From positions 124,001-188,000 of the forward strand of contig NZ_JAYDZX010000011.1 of assembly GCF_035607535.1 (NCBI RefSeq): DNA of 64,000 nt, written 5' to 3'. Below the pieces are notes generated by a model. The model searched no databases and had not been told where the DNA came from. It saw only the letters and a list, made by a program, of their open reading frames with translations. Source of the stretch: Salinimicrobium sp035607535. Its GTDB lineage: Bacteria; Bacteroidota; Bacteroidia; Flavobacteriales; Flavobacteriaceae. Of this stretch, positions 9,501 through 19,400 are shown in pieces (the stretch's first letter is position 1; each line of letters starts with the position of its first letter). Made by a program: the position numbers and the translations under genes.

Positions 9501-10186
9501 TTAAGGATCTTCATTAGCTCTGTTTGATCGTATGCTATATCTCCATCCTTAAAGTGGAAAATTGAAGGAGCTGAAAGAAAATTGTCCAGCTCCACCCCCA
9601 TTTCTTTAACAGGTAAAACATAATCAACCAGGCCTGTATTTATTGCACTTCTAGGCATCCCGTCAAACTGTGCTTCCTCCGGCTCCTGGACCATGATCAT
9701 TCCGTCGTTTTCCTTTATAGCCCTTGCTCCACGAGTCCCATCACTTCCTGTACCACTAAGGATGATACCAATAGCTTTTTCCTTGTGTTCGCGTGCCAGA
9801 GACTCAAAGAACATGTCAATAGGAAGATTGAGCGTTGGATTCTTGGGTTTTTCCAGCAAATGCAACACGTTATTCTTGATCACCAGGTTATTAACAGGAG
9901 GTATCAAATAAATATGCCCCTGCAGGACCTCCATACCATCCTCTACTTCCTTAATAGGGAGGCGGGTACTGCGTGCGAGCAACTCTCCCATCATACTCTT
10001 GTAATCTGGAGAAAGGTGCTGAATGATGACATACGCACTCCTGGTCTCCTGAGGTACATTCTCAAAAAAAGCTTTAAGAGCTTCAAGTCCGCCGGCGCTG
10101 GCTCCAATGGCCACGATCCTTGAATCTGCAGGGGTAGCGGAAATGTTTCTATGTAAGGTCGGGGAAGTACTTATTTTTTTACTCAT
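6536..10186 (-). CDS. CheB-CheR-PAS hybrid histidine kinase
   Basis: 1216-residue multidomain cytoplasmic protein. Residues about 22-205 are a CheB-type methylesterase (GASAGG, QHLSP, GTGSDGTRG carry the Ser/His/Asp catalytic residues). About 215-480 is a CheR-type methyltransferase (WDVACSTGEEAYS). A long Glu/Asn/Leu heptad coiled coil follows at about 665-745, then two PAS domains, a HisKA domain with His1008 in CSHDLQEP and a HATPase_c domain (NAIKYT, DNGVG, GTGVGLA). No chemoreceptor or other Che gene is nearby. It is the first gene of the light operon, 4 bases before the phytochrome. Its function and partner are unproven. Confidence 0.9.
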   Translation of the reverse strand: MSKKISTSPTLHRNISATPADSRIVAIGASAGGLEALKAFFENVPQETRSAYVIIQHLSPDYKSMMGELLARSTRLPIKEVEDGMEVLQGHIYLIPPVNNLVIKNNVLHLLEKPKNPTLNLPIDMFFESLAREHKEKAIGIILSGTGSDGTRGARAIKENDGMIMVQEPEEAQFDGMPRSAINTGLVDYVLPVKEMGVELDNFLSAPSIFHFKDGDIAYDQTELMKILNYIDQETGLDFREYKRSTLARRVARRVSVCKCRSLSEYFSYLSSTQGEVDILYREFLIGVTKFFRDSKVWETLREKVIPQMIDSRKNGDTIKIWDVACSTGEEAYSFAMCFFEEIEKQGKDIELKIFATDIAEKHLEIGGRGRYPESIAADVPPEFLSKYFASKPHKYEVVEKLRRSVIFSKHNVIKNPPFSNMDLVSCRNLLIYFQPAIQTKALSVLHYSLKKDGILVLGTSESIHTQQNNFAEVDRKWKIYRNIRPSNRLEGGLSHTPSHIVPGRFNGHKTAVEPIIYKSPTAANYQKLTSDFNETVLDHFKAASVYVDSDYNILEAIGEFRKYANLPVSGFSTNLLDMLGTDLKYLVQNSLKKAKKLQQKVYYKDAVFEHHGEKKGVDILVKPLPSNHLDSETTFMITFLEKELNLEDVEKVDNITLTTRTKEYVSNLEEELKQTKEELQTSLEEIETSNEELQAANEELLASNEELQSTNEELQSVNEEINTVNAENLQKMDDLAALNADINNLLESTQIGTIFLDSSLCIRKFTPAIKEHFSFLNSDVGRPISHFTGNIGKSNLLERCKRVLNTGKTLEKAVVSKEGIHYLRRISPYINTNQEIDGVVITFIEIENLQKSKEKLQASERRFKSFYEEDPVMHISVNPQNYKILHCNKMTVRQLKYDSKEELVGKSIYDLYNEDSQVEALKSSKEFAEQGVLVNLEQKILTKNGETLPVILNAIAETDEDDNIRTIRYTFVEIAALKIAEDKLKEQKADLERANRDLEQFVSICSHDLQEPLSTIKFGIDILGKIYSPKLDEKGQNYVAYIKQASTRLSEQIRALLEHSRIGRNGVKKMVNTRELVEVVKYDLGKRVKDTKAKIHIGDLPKIEGYEVELRLLFQNLISNAIKYTPKDRNPEVRISAYKEDDYWVFSVVDNGVGIAKEDQDKIFTIFNRVKKHDSYEGTGVGLAHVEKIVHLHEGTIWVDSQEGVGSSFYFKIKA

Positions 10187-10722
10187 ATCTGAATAGAGGC
10201 CGATAAAGCTCCCTTAGAAGAAACTGTTTCCGGGAACACCCTGAATTAAAGCAGGATAAAGCTCAACCTGTCTTATAAAGAATTACAAGCCGTGAAATTA
10301 ATTCTATCTCCTATTTTTTGCTGTTAATGATCTGTTAAGTAACAATTGGCATTTAGCAGAAGCTGAGGAATGCACGCTAAGACCCAGACAGTTAGAGGAA
10401 AAGAAGCATGTGTTAAAGTTTAATAGCTCATCAAAACCACAAAAGAAAAGGAAAAGAAATAAAAAAATGGAAGAGAAAGTATGATGCGCCTTCTTCCCCT
10501 TTAAAAGGCACATCAATAGTCTTTTCCCTTCCTTTTCAACATTAAGAACCCGTCATAAACTATTGATATTTAGACTTTTAAAATTACTTATATTATTTAA
10601 TCCTATCAAATTATGGGGAAGGGATTTTCCCCTAATTTCACTCTTAAAATTCCTGACCGTTCATCTTAACAATTAACTAAAATTCAGTATCTTGGAGAGA
10701 TAATTCCTATAAAACTTGCGCC
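10187..10722. other. 536-base intergenic region between divergent genes
   Basis: Must contain the promoters of the minus-strand light operon and of the plus-strand gene at 10723. I found no convincing TAnnTTTG box, only a degenerate TATCTTGG at 10688-10695 near the plus-strand gene. A 70-codon reverse open frame at 10304-10516 looks non-coding: low-complexity Phe/Leu, no family resemblance. No tRNA-like cloverleaf or strong hairpin is visible. Confidence 0.5.
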
Positions 10723-11994
10723 ATGAGAAGTACCAGTTTAAATTTCGTCAGGCCCCTGTTAATTCTGTTATTTGTATTTAGTCTTCCCACCGGGGCCTTT
10801 GCAGCATTTCAGCAAACTATAAGTGATTTTACCGAATATAAAGGGCTTGTAGTGAACAGCCGAAATGATGAACCACTTGCCGGAGCTTATCTTTCCGTTC
10901 AAAATTCCAATATTGCTACTGTGACCAACAGTGATGGGGAGTTCTCTCTTAAGATTCCCAAGGATCTTGATGATGTCAATGTACGGGTCTCTTATCTCGG
11001 CTTTCAAAGCCGTGTGCTGCCCTTGCAGTTCTTTCAACAGGAGGAAGTGGTAATCGAACTTCAGGAATCCCTGGAGGAGCTTGAGGAGGTAGCTGTCTTC
11101 ACCTATACAGATCCCGTAGCTTTAGTACGGAATATGCTGGAGACAAGAGGTACCAATTATTTCAATGATCGTACAACCATGACAGCTTTCTACAGGGAAG
11201 CTATAAAAAGAGGTCGCAAAAATGTCTCCCTTTCTGAAGCTGTTGTCAAAATCCACAAGCAACCTTATGACTCCAATGCAGATGATGACATAGCCCTGGT
11301 CAAAGCACGTAAAACAGCCGATTATGACAGGCTGGACACTGTAGCCCTGAAACTTCGAGGAGGGCCTTACAATCCCCTGAGCATTGATATTATGAAAAAT
11401 CCCACAAATATTTTCAATCAGCAGGATCTTGCCAACTTTAAATTCAGTTTTGATGAACCCACCAAGATCGATGATCAATATTTGTATGTGGTAAATTTTG
11501 AAGAGCTGGACAAGAGTATGCCGTGGTACTACGGGAAGTTATTTATTGATGCGAATACGTTCTCCCTGGCAAAAGCATCATTTAACCTAAATGTAGATAA
11601 CCGCTCTGCCGCGACAGATCTTTTTGTGAAGAAAAAACCCGGTGGAACCAAGGTTTATCCGGTCGAGGTGAATTATGACATAACCTACCGGGAGAAAGAC
11701 GGTCGCTGGTACTTTGGTTACGGGCACACCCAACTTGAGTTTGTTGTGAACTGGCGAAGAAAATTATTCAACTCCCGCTATAAGGTCAACAGTGAACTTG
11801 CAGTAACCAACTGGGAAATAAATCCTGAAAAAGTAAAAAAGGATGATACCTTCTTAAGCCGAAGAGTGGTCATGAATGATGATGTTACAGGCTTTGCCGA
11901 CCTTTCTTTCTGGGGAGAGAACAATATCATAGAACCAGATGAATCTATTGAAAGTGCCATTGACAAAATCAGGGATAAACTGGAAAATAATTGA
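10723..11994 (+). CDS. exported CarboxypepD_reg-like domain protein
   Basis: 423 residues with a Sec signal peptide ending near AFA-AF at about residue 28. Residues about 38-115 form a carboxypeptidase regulatory-like beta-sandwich (KGLVVNSRNDEPLAGAYLSV, TNSDGEFSL, VRVSYLGF), as found on TonB-receptor N-termini, but no plug or full barrel follows. The rest resembles the uncharacterised Bacteroidetes CarboxypepD_reg/DUF5686-type proteins of the cell envelope. It converges on the minus-strand gene at 12067 over a shared terminator. Role unknown. Confidence 0.7.
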   Translation: MRSTSLNFVRPLLILLFVFSLPTGAFAAFQQTISDFTEYKGLVVNSRNDEPLAGAYLSVQNSNIATVTNSDGEFSLKIPKDLDDVNVRVSYLGFQSRVLPLQFFQQEEVVIELQESLEELEEVAVFTYTDPVALVRNMLETRGTNYFNDRTTMTAFYREAIKRGRKNVSLSEAVVKIHKQPYDSNADDDIALVKARKTADYDRLDTVALKLRGGPYNPLSIDIMKNPTNIFNQQDLANFKFSFDEPTKIDDQYLYVVNFEELDKSMPWYYGKLFIDANTFSLAKASFNLNVDNRSAATDLFVKKKPGGTKVYPVEVNYDITYREKDGRWYFGYGHTQLEFVVNWRRKLFNSRYKVNSELAVTNWEINPEKVKKDDTFLSRRVVMNDDVTGFADLSFWGENNIIEPDESIESAIDKIRDKLENN

Positions 11995-12017
11995 TTCAGT
12001 TTAATCACAGATAAAAA

Positions 12018-12050
12018 ACACTCCTGAAAAATGACATTTTTCAGGAGTGT
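12018..12050. terminator. bidirectional intrinsic terminator
   Basis: Perfect 16-bp inverted repeat with a single central base: ACACTCCTGAAAAATG, A, then the exact reverse complement, followed by eight T on the plus strand and preceded by a run of A (T on the minus strand). It lies between convergent genes ending at 11994 and 12067, so it can stop both. Confidence 0.9.
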
Positions 12051-12066
12051 TTTTTTTGTTCATCAT

Positions 12067-14949
12067 CTATTCCTTAAGCAGGTTGATCTGGTAAGATTCT
12101 GAGCTACCGTCGAGCCTTATAAAATAAACTCCAGGTTTCCATCTCTCGGTATTTATGCTCCAGTAGATATCTCCACCACCAACCGGGACCTCAAACATTT
12201 TGGTGCTCATCAGCCGGTTATTCACATCGTATAAACCTGCACTGAACTGAAGACCCCCCAGATGTTCGGGAAAGCTTACATAGAAGCCGTTACTCTCTAT
12301 GGGATTTGGGTAAGCGTATGGAGCTTCACCAGGTGTTTCCCCTTCCGTATCGCCGGCAGTACCATTAAGAGAGGCTGATGCCATACATTCAGTACCGCTT
12401 GCATTTGCACTTGTCTTTGTTTCAGCGCCGGTACTGTCATTCCAGTACAGGACCACCTGTGTTTGTCCTTTAGAAGCAACTGCAGTATCAAATTGGGTAG
12501 TCGCACCGGCATCCAGAGTAAAGGAACCGGATTCTCCTTTCCTTACCTCCCATCGCACATCAACTGCACATGCGCCAGCATTATTTACTGTCCAGTAGAC
12601 GGTAGATCCAGAAGTACACTCGCTTATATTTAAAGTGTCTGTTCCCAGACATTGGGTGGTTTCACATGCATCTCCTACTCCGTTTCCATTGGAATCAACC
12701 TGATCGGCATTGGCAACGCCGGGACAATTATCTTCTGAATCTGCAACTCCATCCCCGTCAAAATCCACTATTTCGGTTGTTGCATCAACTCCATCGCAGT
12801 CCTGGTCGATTCCATCATCCGGAATATCTTCTGCTTCGGGATTAATTGCAGGATCAATATCATCACAATCGCCTGCGCGGGTAATATAATTGCCATCAGG
12901 TTGAGTACAGGAAGAAATATTCGTGTCTGAAAAATCCACTCCATAGCTATCGTTATCAGCATCTAAATACCAGGTCTGTGGTGTACAGTCTCCTATTACC
13001 TGAACTTCCGCACTAAATTCCGAGGTGTTTCCATTCGCATCGGTAGCGGTGCCGATTATGTAGTCGCCAGAGGCTAATTCTATACCGGAAGCTAAAGGGA
13101 ACTGCAGATTTTTTGGTACACCATCCTGATAATCCTGTTCGCGGAAATCATCGGACGTCAAATAATCTTTTCCCTGTCGGTTGCCATCACTTTTGAAAAA
13201 TTCAACAGTAATGGGATAAACAGAATTAGCAGGATCTGAAGGCACCACATAATCCAGGTCTAAGACCTGATCAACTACAGAAGCTTCGGTTATATCTGGA
13301 AAATTTTGAAGAAAATTGGCTCCAAAGTCATCGTCGCCTGGATCATTTTCTGAAACTCCATTGCTGTCCAGATCAATCCCAATATTTAAATTTCCAAAAA
13401 TGTTATTTTTCGTCAGAGTATTTTTTAGGGGTTGGGTAGTAACCTGTGAACCTCTGTTATCAAAGTAGCTTACAAGAATTCCGCCGGCGCCATTGTGAGC
13501 AATTGTATTTCCCTTGCCATCTAAGGAACTACCAATGATATTATTTTCGCTTCCATTGAAGATTTGAATTCCAAATTCCCCATTTCCAAGGGGGGATACT
13601 CCATCAGCCTTTGTACCAATTAAATTATTGTATACCTGTATATCTTTGGACGCATGAATACTTACACCAAAGGTATAATTACCGGATATTAAATTATTAG
13701 CTACCGTCACTGACTTTGCCGTCATTGTTATTCCCCTATAATTAGGGACCTCATATTGACCGGAAGGATCGGTCCCTATAAAGTTTCCAAACACTTTATT
13801 GCCAGTGAGAGGTGTTTCAGGAGGTGCTCCAATCGTAATCGCATTAAAATAAATATTACCTGAAATCACATTACCTTCTCCCGGTTCCAGTCCTCCTATT
13901 GTATTATTTGATGCCGCCTCTGTCCAGAGTCTTATTCCCTGCTGGCGGGATTCTCCAAAATAGGCAAGCATTTCGCCGTTCTGGCCTAAGCCTATGTAGT
14001 TCCCTGATATAATGTTATCAGGGCTTAAAACATAAACCCCAGTCCGGATATTTCCGGAAATGATATTTCGGGTTTGAGCAGTAGCGCCTCCAATCAAAGT
14101 ATTGTTGGCTCCCTCATGAGTTACAATACCCCAGTAATTGGGAATAGCCTGAGTACCTGTAGCATCAGTTCCTATAAAGTTTCCCTGTATCCTGTTGTCA
14201 TAAGAATTCTCTCCGTGTATATAAATACCTATACCCCACCCTGTCATTACATGATTTCCGGAGATCAAATTTCTATCCCCGGGTTGTGTTCCTCCAATTA
14301 TATTTCCTGAACTATTTACCAGTGCCACTCCGAAGGTGTTTGAAAAGGCAGATCTACCATCAGGAGTCACCCCTAAAAAATTTCCTTTGATGTGATGAGA
14401 ACCAGTTCCATTGGCGTAAATAGCCGTTCCATTCCCCAGGATATCCTCTTCATCCATAATGTTAAAGTTCCCCATTACAAAACCCTGTATCGTACTACCT
14501 GAAGATTGTCCTTCAAGCTTAAAACCAAATCTTGCCACTTCACCTCCATCTATTACCACAACCGGTGAAGACCATGAATAGTCGTTCTCGGTTGTAGCAT
14601 TTAATATCACGGTTTCTGTTATCACCGGGAGATCACCTGTAAGACTAATCACGTGTGGAGATTTCCCCGGAAAACTGAATTGAATCTCATCTGTTTCCGG
14701 AGTTTGATTGGCAGTTTCAATAGCTGCTCTAAGAGTACATCTTCCTTTACTATCCCCACAAATCCCATCATTTAAGTTAATATCCGGATTGTCTTCTACA
14801 CTATTGACTATTAAGGTTGACTGGGCTGAAAGATCAAAGTAGAAAACCAGCATTAAACAAAGCGTCAAAAAAGACTTTTTGGAAACAAAACTTAATGTGG
14901 TACCAATTAGGCGTACCAGTTTCCCATAGGAATTGTAAAAATTTTTCAT
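12067..14949 (-). CDS. secreted beta-helix protein with type IX secretion sorting domain
   Basis: 960 residues. A membrane-spanning signal segment near residues 22-42 is followed by a CSLREA-type segment (VNSVEDNPDINLNDG, CTLRAAIETAN), then about 450 residues of right-handed parallel beta-helix repeats (recurring NxIxGN, GNFIGTD, NTIGG). Next come a MopE-like Cys/Asp motif (DADNDSYG, GDCDDIDPAINPEA, DQDCDGVD), a thrombospondin type-3-like Asp repeat (DFDGDGVADSEDNCP) and a C-terminal YPNPIE...PGVYFIRL tail. The tail is the type A sorting signal for the type IX system. Probably a cell-surface or secreted adhesive or glycan-interacting protein binding calcium. Confidence 0.85.
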   Translation of the reverse strand: MKNFYNSYGKLVRLIGTTLSFVSKKSFLTLCLMLVFYFDLSAQSTLIVNSVEDNPDINLNDGICGDSKGRCTLRAAIETANQTPETDEIQFSFPGKSPHVISLTGDLPVITETVILNATTENDYSWSSPVVVIDGGEVARFGFKLEGQSSGSTIQGFVMGNFNIMDEEDILGNGTAIYANGTGSHHIKGNFLGVTPDGRSAFSNTFGVALVNSSGNIIGGTQPGDRNLISGNHVMTGWGIGIYIHGENSYDNRIQGNFIGTDATGTQAIPNYWGIVTHEGANNTLIGGATAQTRNIISGNIRTGVYVLSPDNIISGNYIGLGQNGEMLAYFGESRQQGIRLWTEAASNNTIGGLEPGEGNVISGNIYFNAITIGAPPETPLTGNKVFGNFIGTDPSGQYEVPNYRGITMTAKSVTVANNLISGNYTFGVSIHASKDIQVYNNLIGTKADGVSPLGNGEFGIQIFNGSENNIIGSSLDGKGNTIAHNGAGGILVSYFDNRGSQVTTQPLKNTLTKNNIFGNLNIGIDLDSNGVSENDPGDDDFGANFLQNFPDITEASVVDQVLDLDYVVPSDPANSVYPITVEFFKSDGNRQGKDYLTSDDFREQDYQDGVPKNLQFPLASGIELASGDYIIGTATDANGNTSEFSAEVQVIGDCTPQTWYLDADNDSYGVDFSDTNISSCTQPDGNYITRAGDCDDIDPAINPEAEDIPDDGIDQDCDGVDATTEIVDFDGDGVADSEDNCPGVANADQVDSNGNGVGDACETTQCLGTDTLNISECTSGSTVYWTVNNAGACAVDVRWEVRKGESGSFTLDAGATTQFDTAVASKGQTQVVLYWNDSTGAETKTSANASGTECMASASLNGTAGDTEGETPGEAPYAYPNPIESNGFYVSFPEHLGGLQFSAGLYDVNNRLMSTKMFEVPVGGGDIYWSINTERWKPGVYFIRLDGSSESYQINLLKE

Positions 14950-15188
14950 GATAAGAGAAATTTAGGCTTCACCCAGGGTAGGGAAAACGGGTAAGCGTTA
15001 ATAATAATTTTCAATTTAAAAAATATAACTACCTAACTTTCAATACATAACACATTTTTCGATCACAGGTATTTTTAAAAGGATAAAAATCCATCTGCTG
15101 CAATTCTCCCTCTGAATTCTGACGAATCGTAAGATAAATCTTACCTCAAATCATTTTAAGTACGCCACCTTTTGTCGCTACTCCCTTT

Positions 15189-15196
15189 TACCTTTG
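15189..15196 (+). promoter_or_regulatory. candidate Bacteroidetes -7 box for sbcDC
   Basis: TACCTTTG matches the TAnnTTTG consensus, about 50 bases before the sbcD ATG. A TTTG lies 14 bases upstream (15171-15174), shorter than the usual 17-23, so the -33 assignment is weak. The surrounding gap 14950-15245 holds nothing else I can name. Confidence 0.4.
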
Positions 15197-15245
15197 TATG
15201 AAATCGAGCTTTACGTTACCTTCGAAAACTCAAATATTTTTCTGA

Positions 15246-16469
15246 ATGAAGATCCTGCATACTGCCGACTGGCACATAGGAAAAAAGCTGCACAAAACGG
15301 AACTGGCTGAAGATTTTGATCTTTTTATTGACTGGCTGTGTAAGATCATTGATGCTGAAAAAGTAGATCTCTTGCTCGTCTCGGGTGATATCTTTGATCT
15401 TGCCAATCCTTCTTCTGAAGCGCGCCGGCAATATTATCGCGCCTTGATAAAAATGAAGCAATTCAAGTGCAGGATCATCCTCACTGGAGGAAATCACGAT
15501 TCCCCCGCCATGCTCGACGCTCCAAAAGAGATCCTGAAAGAGCTCGATATCGAGATCATAGGTGGTTTACCCGAAGCACTTGAAGATGTTGTCATTCCAG
15601 TTGGCGGGAAAGAGGGTAATCCTGAAATCGTCATTGCCGCCCTGCCATTTCTTCGGGATGCAGACCTGCGGCGGGAAGATGACGGGAAAAATTACGACGA
15701 CCGTTTAGAAGCATTAAAAACCGGGATCCAAAAGACATTTTTTGAAGCCTCAGAAATTTGTGTCTCAAAATATCCTGATATACCGGCCATAGCAATGGGC
15801 CATCTTTTCACTGCAGGAATTGAGACTTCAGAAAGTGAAAGAGATATACAAATAGGTAATCTGGCAGCTTTTGAAGCTTCCCGTTTTGGCAGCTACTTCA
15901 GCTATATTGCTCTGGGGCATATTCACAAACCACAGCGGGTGGCAGCAGCTGTCCCGGCTTTTTACAGCGGCTCTCCCCTGCCCCTGTCCTTTAGCGAACG
16001 TAGGGACGAAAAAAGGGTGCTGTTAATAGACACATCAAAAAACTGGAAACCCAAAAGTATCCCCGTGCCAAGCTTTCGCTCTTTGCTCAAAATAAGTGGA
16101 AGTATAGAGGAGCTGACTTTTAAGTTGGATGAATTACAGGAAAGGAAAATTCTTGAAAGCCTGGTTGAGGTAGAATTAAAAGAAGAACAGTATGATGCCT
16201 TAAAGATATATGCACTGGATGAATTGATAAGCGGCTTCAAAAAAGAAGGCTTCAGGATCGTAAAGCACAGGGCGAGTTTTGAGAATCAGCTAAAAGGAGC
16301 GGCACAGGCATTCCAGTCTGAAGTGCAACTTCAGGATCTCCAACCTAAAGATGTTTTCCTGGAGCTCATAGCTAAGCATGAATACGATAAAGAAACAAAG
16401 CAGGAGATCCTTTCCGCCTTTGATGAAATCCTGGAGGAATTGCACAGGGACGAAAACGCAGAGATATGA
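15246..16469 (+). CDS. sbcD: exonuclease SbcCD subunit D
   Basis: 407 residues, the normal SbcD/Mre11 length. All metallophosphoesterase motifs are present: TADWHIG (residues 6-12), SGDIFD, GGNHDS, MGHLF and GHIHKPQ, which bind two Mn ions. With SbcC it forms the ATP-dependent nuclease that opens hairpins and palindromes and trims blocked DNA ends. The stop overlaps the sbcC start by 4 bases (ATGA), typical of this operon. The window is rich in long perfect palindromic terminators, the kind of DNA SbcCD acts on. Confidence 0.97.
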   Translation: MKILHTADWHIGKKLHKTELAEDFDLFIDWLCKIIDAEKVDLLLVSGDIFDLANPSSEARRQYYRALIKMKQFKCRIILTGGNHDSPAMLDAPKEILKELDIEIIGGLPEALEDVVIPVGGKEGNPEIVIAALPFLRDADLRREDDGKNYDDRLEALKTGIQKTFFEASEICVSKYPDIPAIAMGHLFTAGIETSESERDIQIGNLAAFEASRFGSYFSYIALGHIHKPQRVAAAVPAFYSGSPLPLSFSERRDEKRVLLIDTSKNWKPKSIPVPSFRSLLKISGSIEELTFKLDELQERKILESLVEVELKEEQYDALKIYALDELISGFKKEGFRIVKHRASFENQLKGAAQAFQSEVQLQDLQPKDVFLELIAKHEYDKETKQEILSAFDEILEELHRDENAEI

Positions 16470-19400
16470 AGATCTTAAAAATTGAATTTCAGAATATAAA
16501 TTCCCTAAAAGGGCGGCACGAGATCGACTTTACAAAAGCACCTTTTACGGTGAGCTCATTATTTGCCATCACAGGGCCTACAGGGAGTGGAAAAAGCTCT
16601 ATCCTGGACGTGATTTCTCTCGCACTCTTTAATATGGTGCCTCGCCTTGGAAGGATTAGCAAAAGTGATATCATAAACAAGGGGGCGCTGCTTACACGCA
16701 ATCAAAAGGAAGCGTTTGCCAAAGTCACTTACCAGGCGAACTCCGGAATTTTTGCTTCGGAATGGAGCATTTCAACTAACCGCAACAACAACCTGCGGGA
16801 CTACGAAATGTACCTCTATGATATGGCTACGGAAAAGCCTTTGGATTATAAAAAGTCTGATGTGCCTTCAAAAAACGAAGAATTGATAGGGCTCAATTAT
16901 AACCAGTTCATAAAGTCGGTACTTCTTGCTCAGGGGGATTTTGCTCAATTCCTGAAGGCCAGAAAAGATGAGCGGGGCGAACTACTTGAAAAGATCACCG
17001 GAACCGGAATTTACAGGCAGGTTGGTATAAAAGCCTATCAGAAGTTCAAAACTGTTAATGCTGAAATTGAAGACCGGCAAAAGGAAATTTATCTGCTTCA
17101 AAAAGATCTTTTAGAGGAGGAAAGCCTGGAAGAAATTAATTCTTCTTTATCTGAAAAACTGAAGACTTGCGAGCCGCTTGAAAAGGAGATCCAAAAGCTG
17201 GACAAACTTCAGGAACTTAAGAAAACGATCGCCTCCCAGGAAAATCAGATACAGAACCGGGAAAAAATGAGATCGGGTGCAATTAAGGAGCTGGAGAATT
17301 TTGAAGAGGAACATGGAGAAAAGCTAAAGGAGCATGAACAGGTCCAGGTCTTTGCAGGGGAACTGCGAACCTGGAAGAACCTGGACGATAGTTGTCGGGA
17401 ACTTAAAAAGGAACTTGAAGCTCATGATCTTGGAGAAAAAAGAAACGTTACAGACATTGACAGCTGTCTTGAAAAAATCAGAAACTTTTTAAAGACCGAA
17501 CCTGCAACCGGCGAGATCGAAACCAGCCTTCAATCCTTTTCCAAAAATGTTCGAAACCTGCAGCAGCAAAGGGATGAAAAGTTAGGTCAATATCGCAACC
17601 TTCAGGAGCGTTTCAATTCTGAACTGCGAGAGGTACCTTTCAGGTTGAACGGGAATCCCGAAACCGAAGAACAAAAATTAAGGGAGTTAAAAGCTTCAGG
17701 AGAACACAATCTGCAGGATCTAAGGCTGAAGCTGGAGGATGTGGACCTCGAAAGACCCGAATCTGAGAAAGTCCGGTTAAAGCAAGTCCTTCAGCAGGCC
17801 AGAAAAGCACAACAGGAATGGCAAATCATTCAAAATCTTTCAGCAGAAATAGAAAGAGACTCAAAAGAGGAAAAGGACCTGCTTCCGCAAGTGGAGGAAC
17901 TCCCTCAAAAGATAGATACAGACAAGAAACAAGCGGAAATTCTTCAGAAACGGATTGAAAATCTGCAACTTCAGCGGGAAAATGAGCTTTTAAAAGCCAG
18001 TCTTGAAGATCTAAGGCACAAACTTACTAAAGGAGAGCCGTGTCCACTTTGTGGAAGTGAGCATCATCCTTATGCGACTCACTTACCTGCCAAAAATGAC
18101 AATTTACAGCTTCAAATTTCTGAACTTAAAAAGGAGCTTACCCAACTTGAAAAACAGGTAACAACTAGAACTGCCAATCTTGCTCATCATCTCAAAAGGA
18201 GAAGCGAACTTCAAAAGAATATTGCAGAAAAGACTCAGAGACTGGAGTCTCAAAAAGGGCATTTTAGAGAGGAATTTTCCAGGATCAATCCAAACGATGA
18301 AAGTTGGGAAGCCTTCTGCAACAGCAGGGAAGAGAGACTCAGCCTCTTGGAGCAATATGAAGCGGAAAAAAGAAAGTTGAGTGCAATTTTAATGGGGTTA
18401 CCCATAATTTCTGAAATTAAGGAAGTGCTTGTACAGGGCAAGCAGATAAAGGAGAAACTGGATGACCTCTACACCGGGAGTGACGTAGAAACGGACTGCC
18501 TGGAGCTGCAAAATTCATGGACAGGGTTGCAGCACCAAAAAAGATCGCTTGCCACCCAAAAACAAGAGCTTAATCAAAAACTTTCCGGAAAAGACTTTGA
18601 GCGAAAGGACCTTGAAGAAAAACTGCAGCCAAAAATTACTGAGGCAGATTGTAAGGAAGTAGCCGAGGCACTGAAGAAACTACTTCCGGAGAGGGAATAT
18701 ATTCAGCTTCGCAAAAAGTGGGAAGAGCTAAGGTCTCAAAAAGGGCAAATCGAAGCAACGTTGAGAACTTTGAAAGATCAGCTCGAAGAGCAACGGCAAA
18801 AAGATGTGCCGGAAAGTGAGGAAGAGCTTTTGAAAAGGTTACAGGAAAATAAAACGCAACTTCTATCCCTCAACGAAGACTGTGAAGAGCTAAGAAGGAA
18901 ACTTAGAAATGATAAGGAGCGAAAGACAAAGATAGCCGAAATAGAAGCCGAACTCGAACAGGGAAAGAGAAGGATCAAACGATGGAAGATACTCGATGAG
19001 CTAATTGGGGATTCAAAAGGCAAAAAATTCAACGATTTTGCACAGGATCTCAGTTTGTCTCAATTACTTATCCTCGCAAACAAAAGGCTCCAGGACCTTA
19101 GTGACCGCTATAGGATCGATAAACCTTTGGAAGAGGAAGATGACAGCCTGGTAGCTATTGATGAGCATATGGGGGGACAACGTCGTTCGGTCAAGACGCT
19201 TTCGGGGGGAGAGACTTTCCTCCTCAGTTTATCCATGGCCCTGGCTCTGAGCGATCTTGCCTCGAGAAATGTGGAGATAAACTCTCTTTTTATAGATGAA
19301 GGGTTCGGAACCCTTGATCCTGAAACCCTTGATCAAACCCTGGACACCCTGGAAAAACTTCAGGCCGAATCATCTAAAACCATTGGCGTGATAAGCCATG

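Noticed and set aside
10304..10516. 70-codon reverse frame in the largest intergenic gap
   Set aside because: Low-complexity Phe/Leu stretch, no recognisable domain, no ribosome-binding or promoter box.
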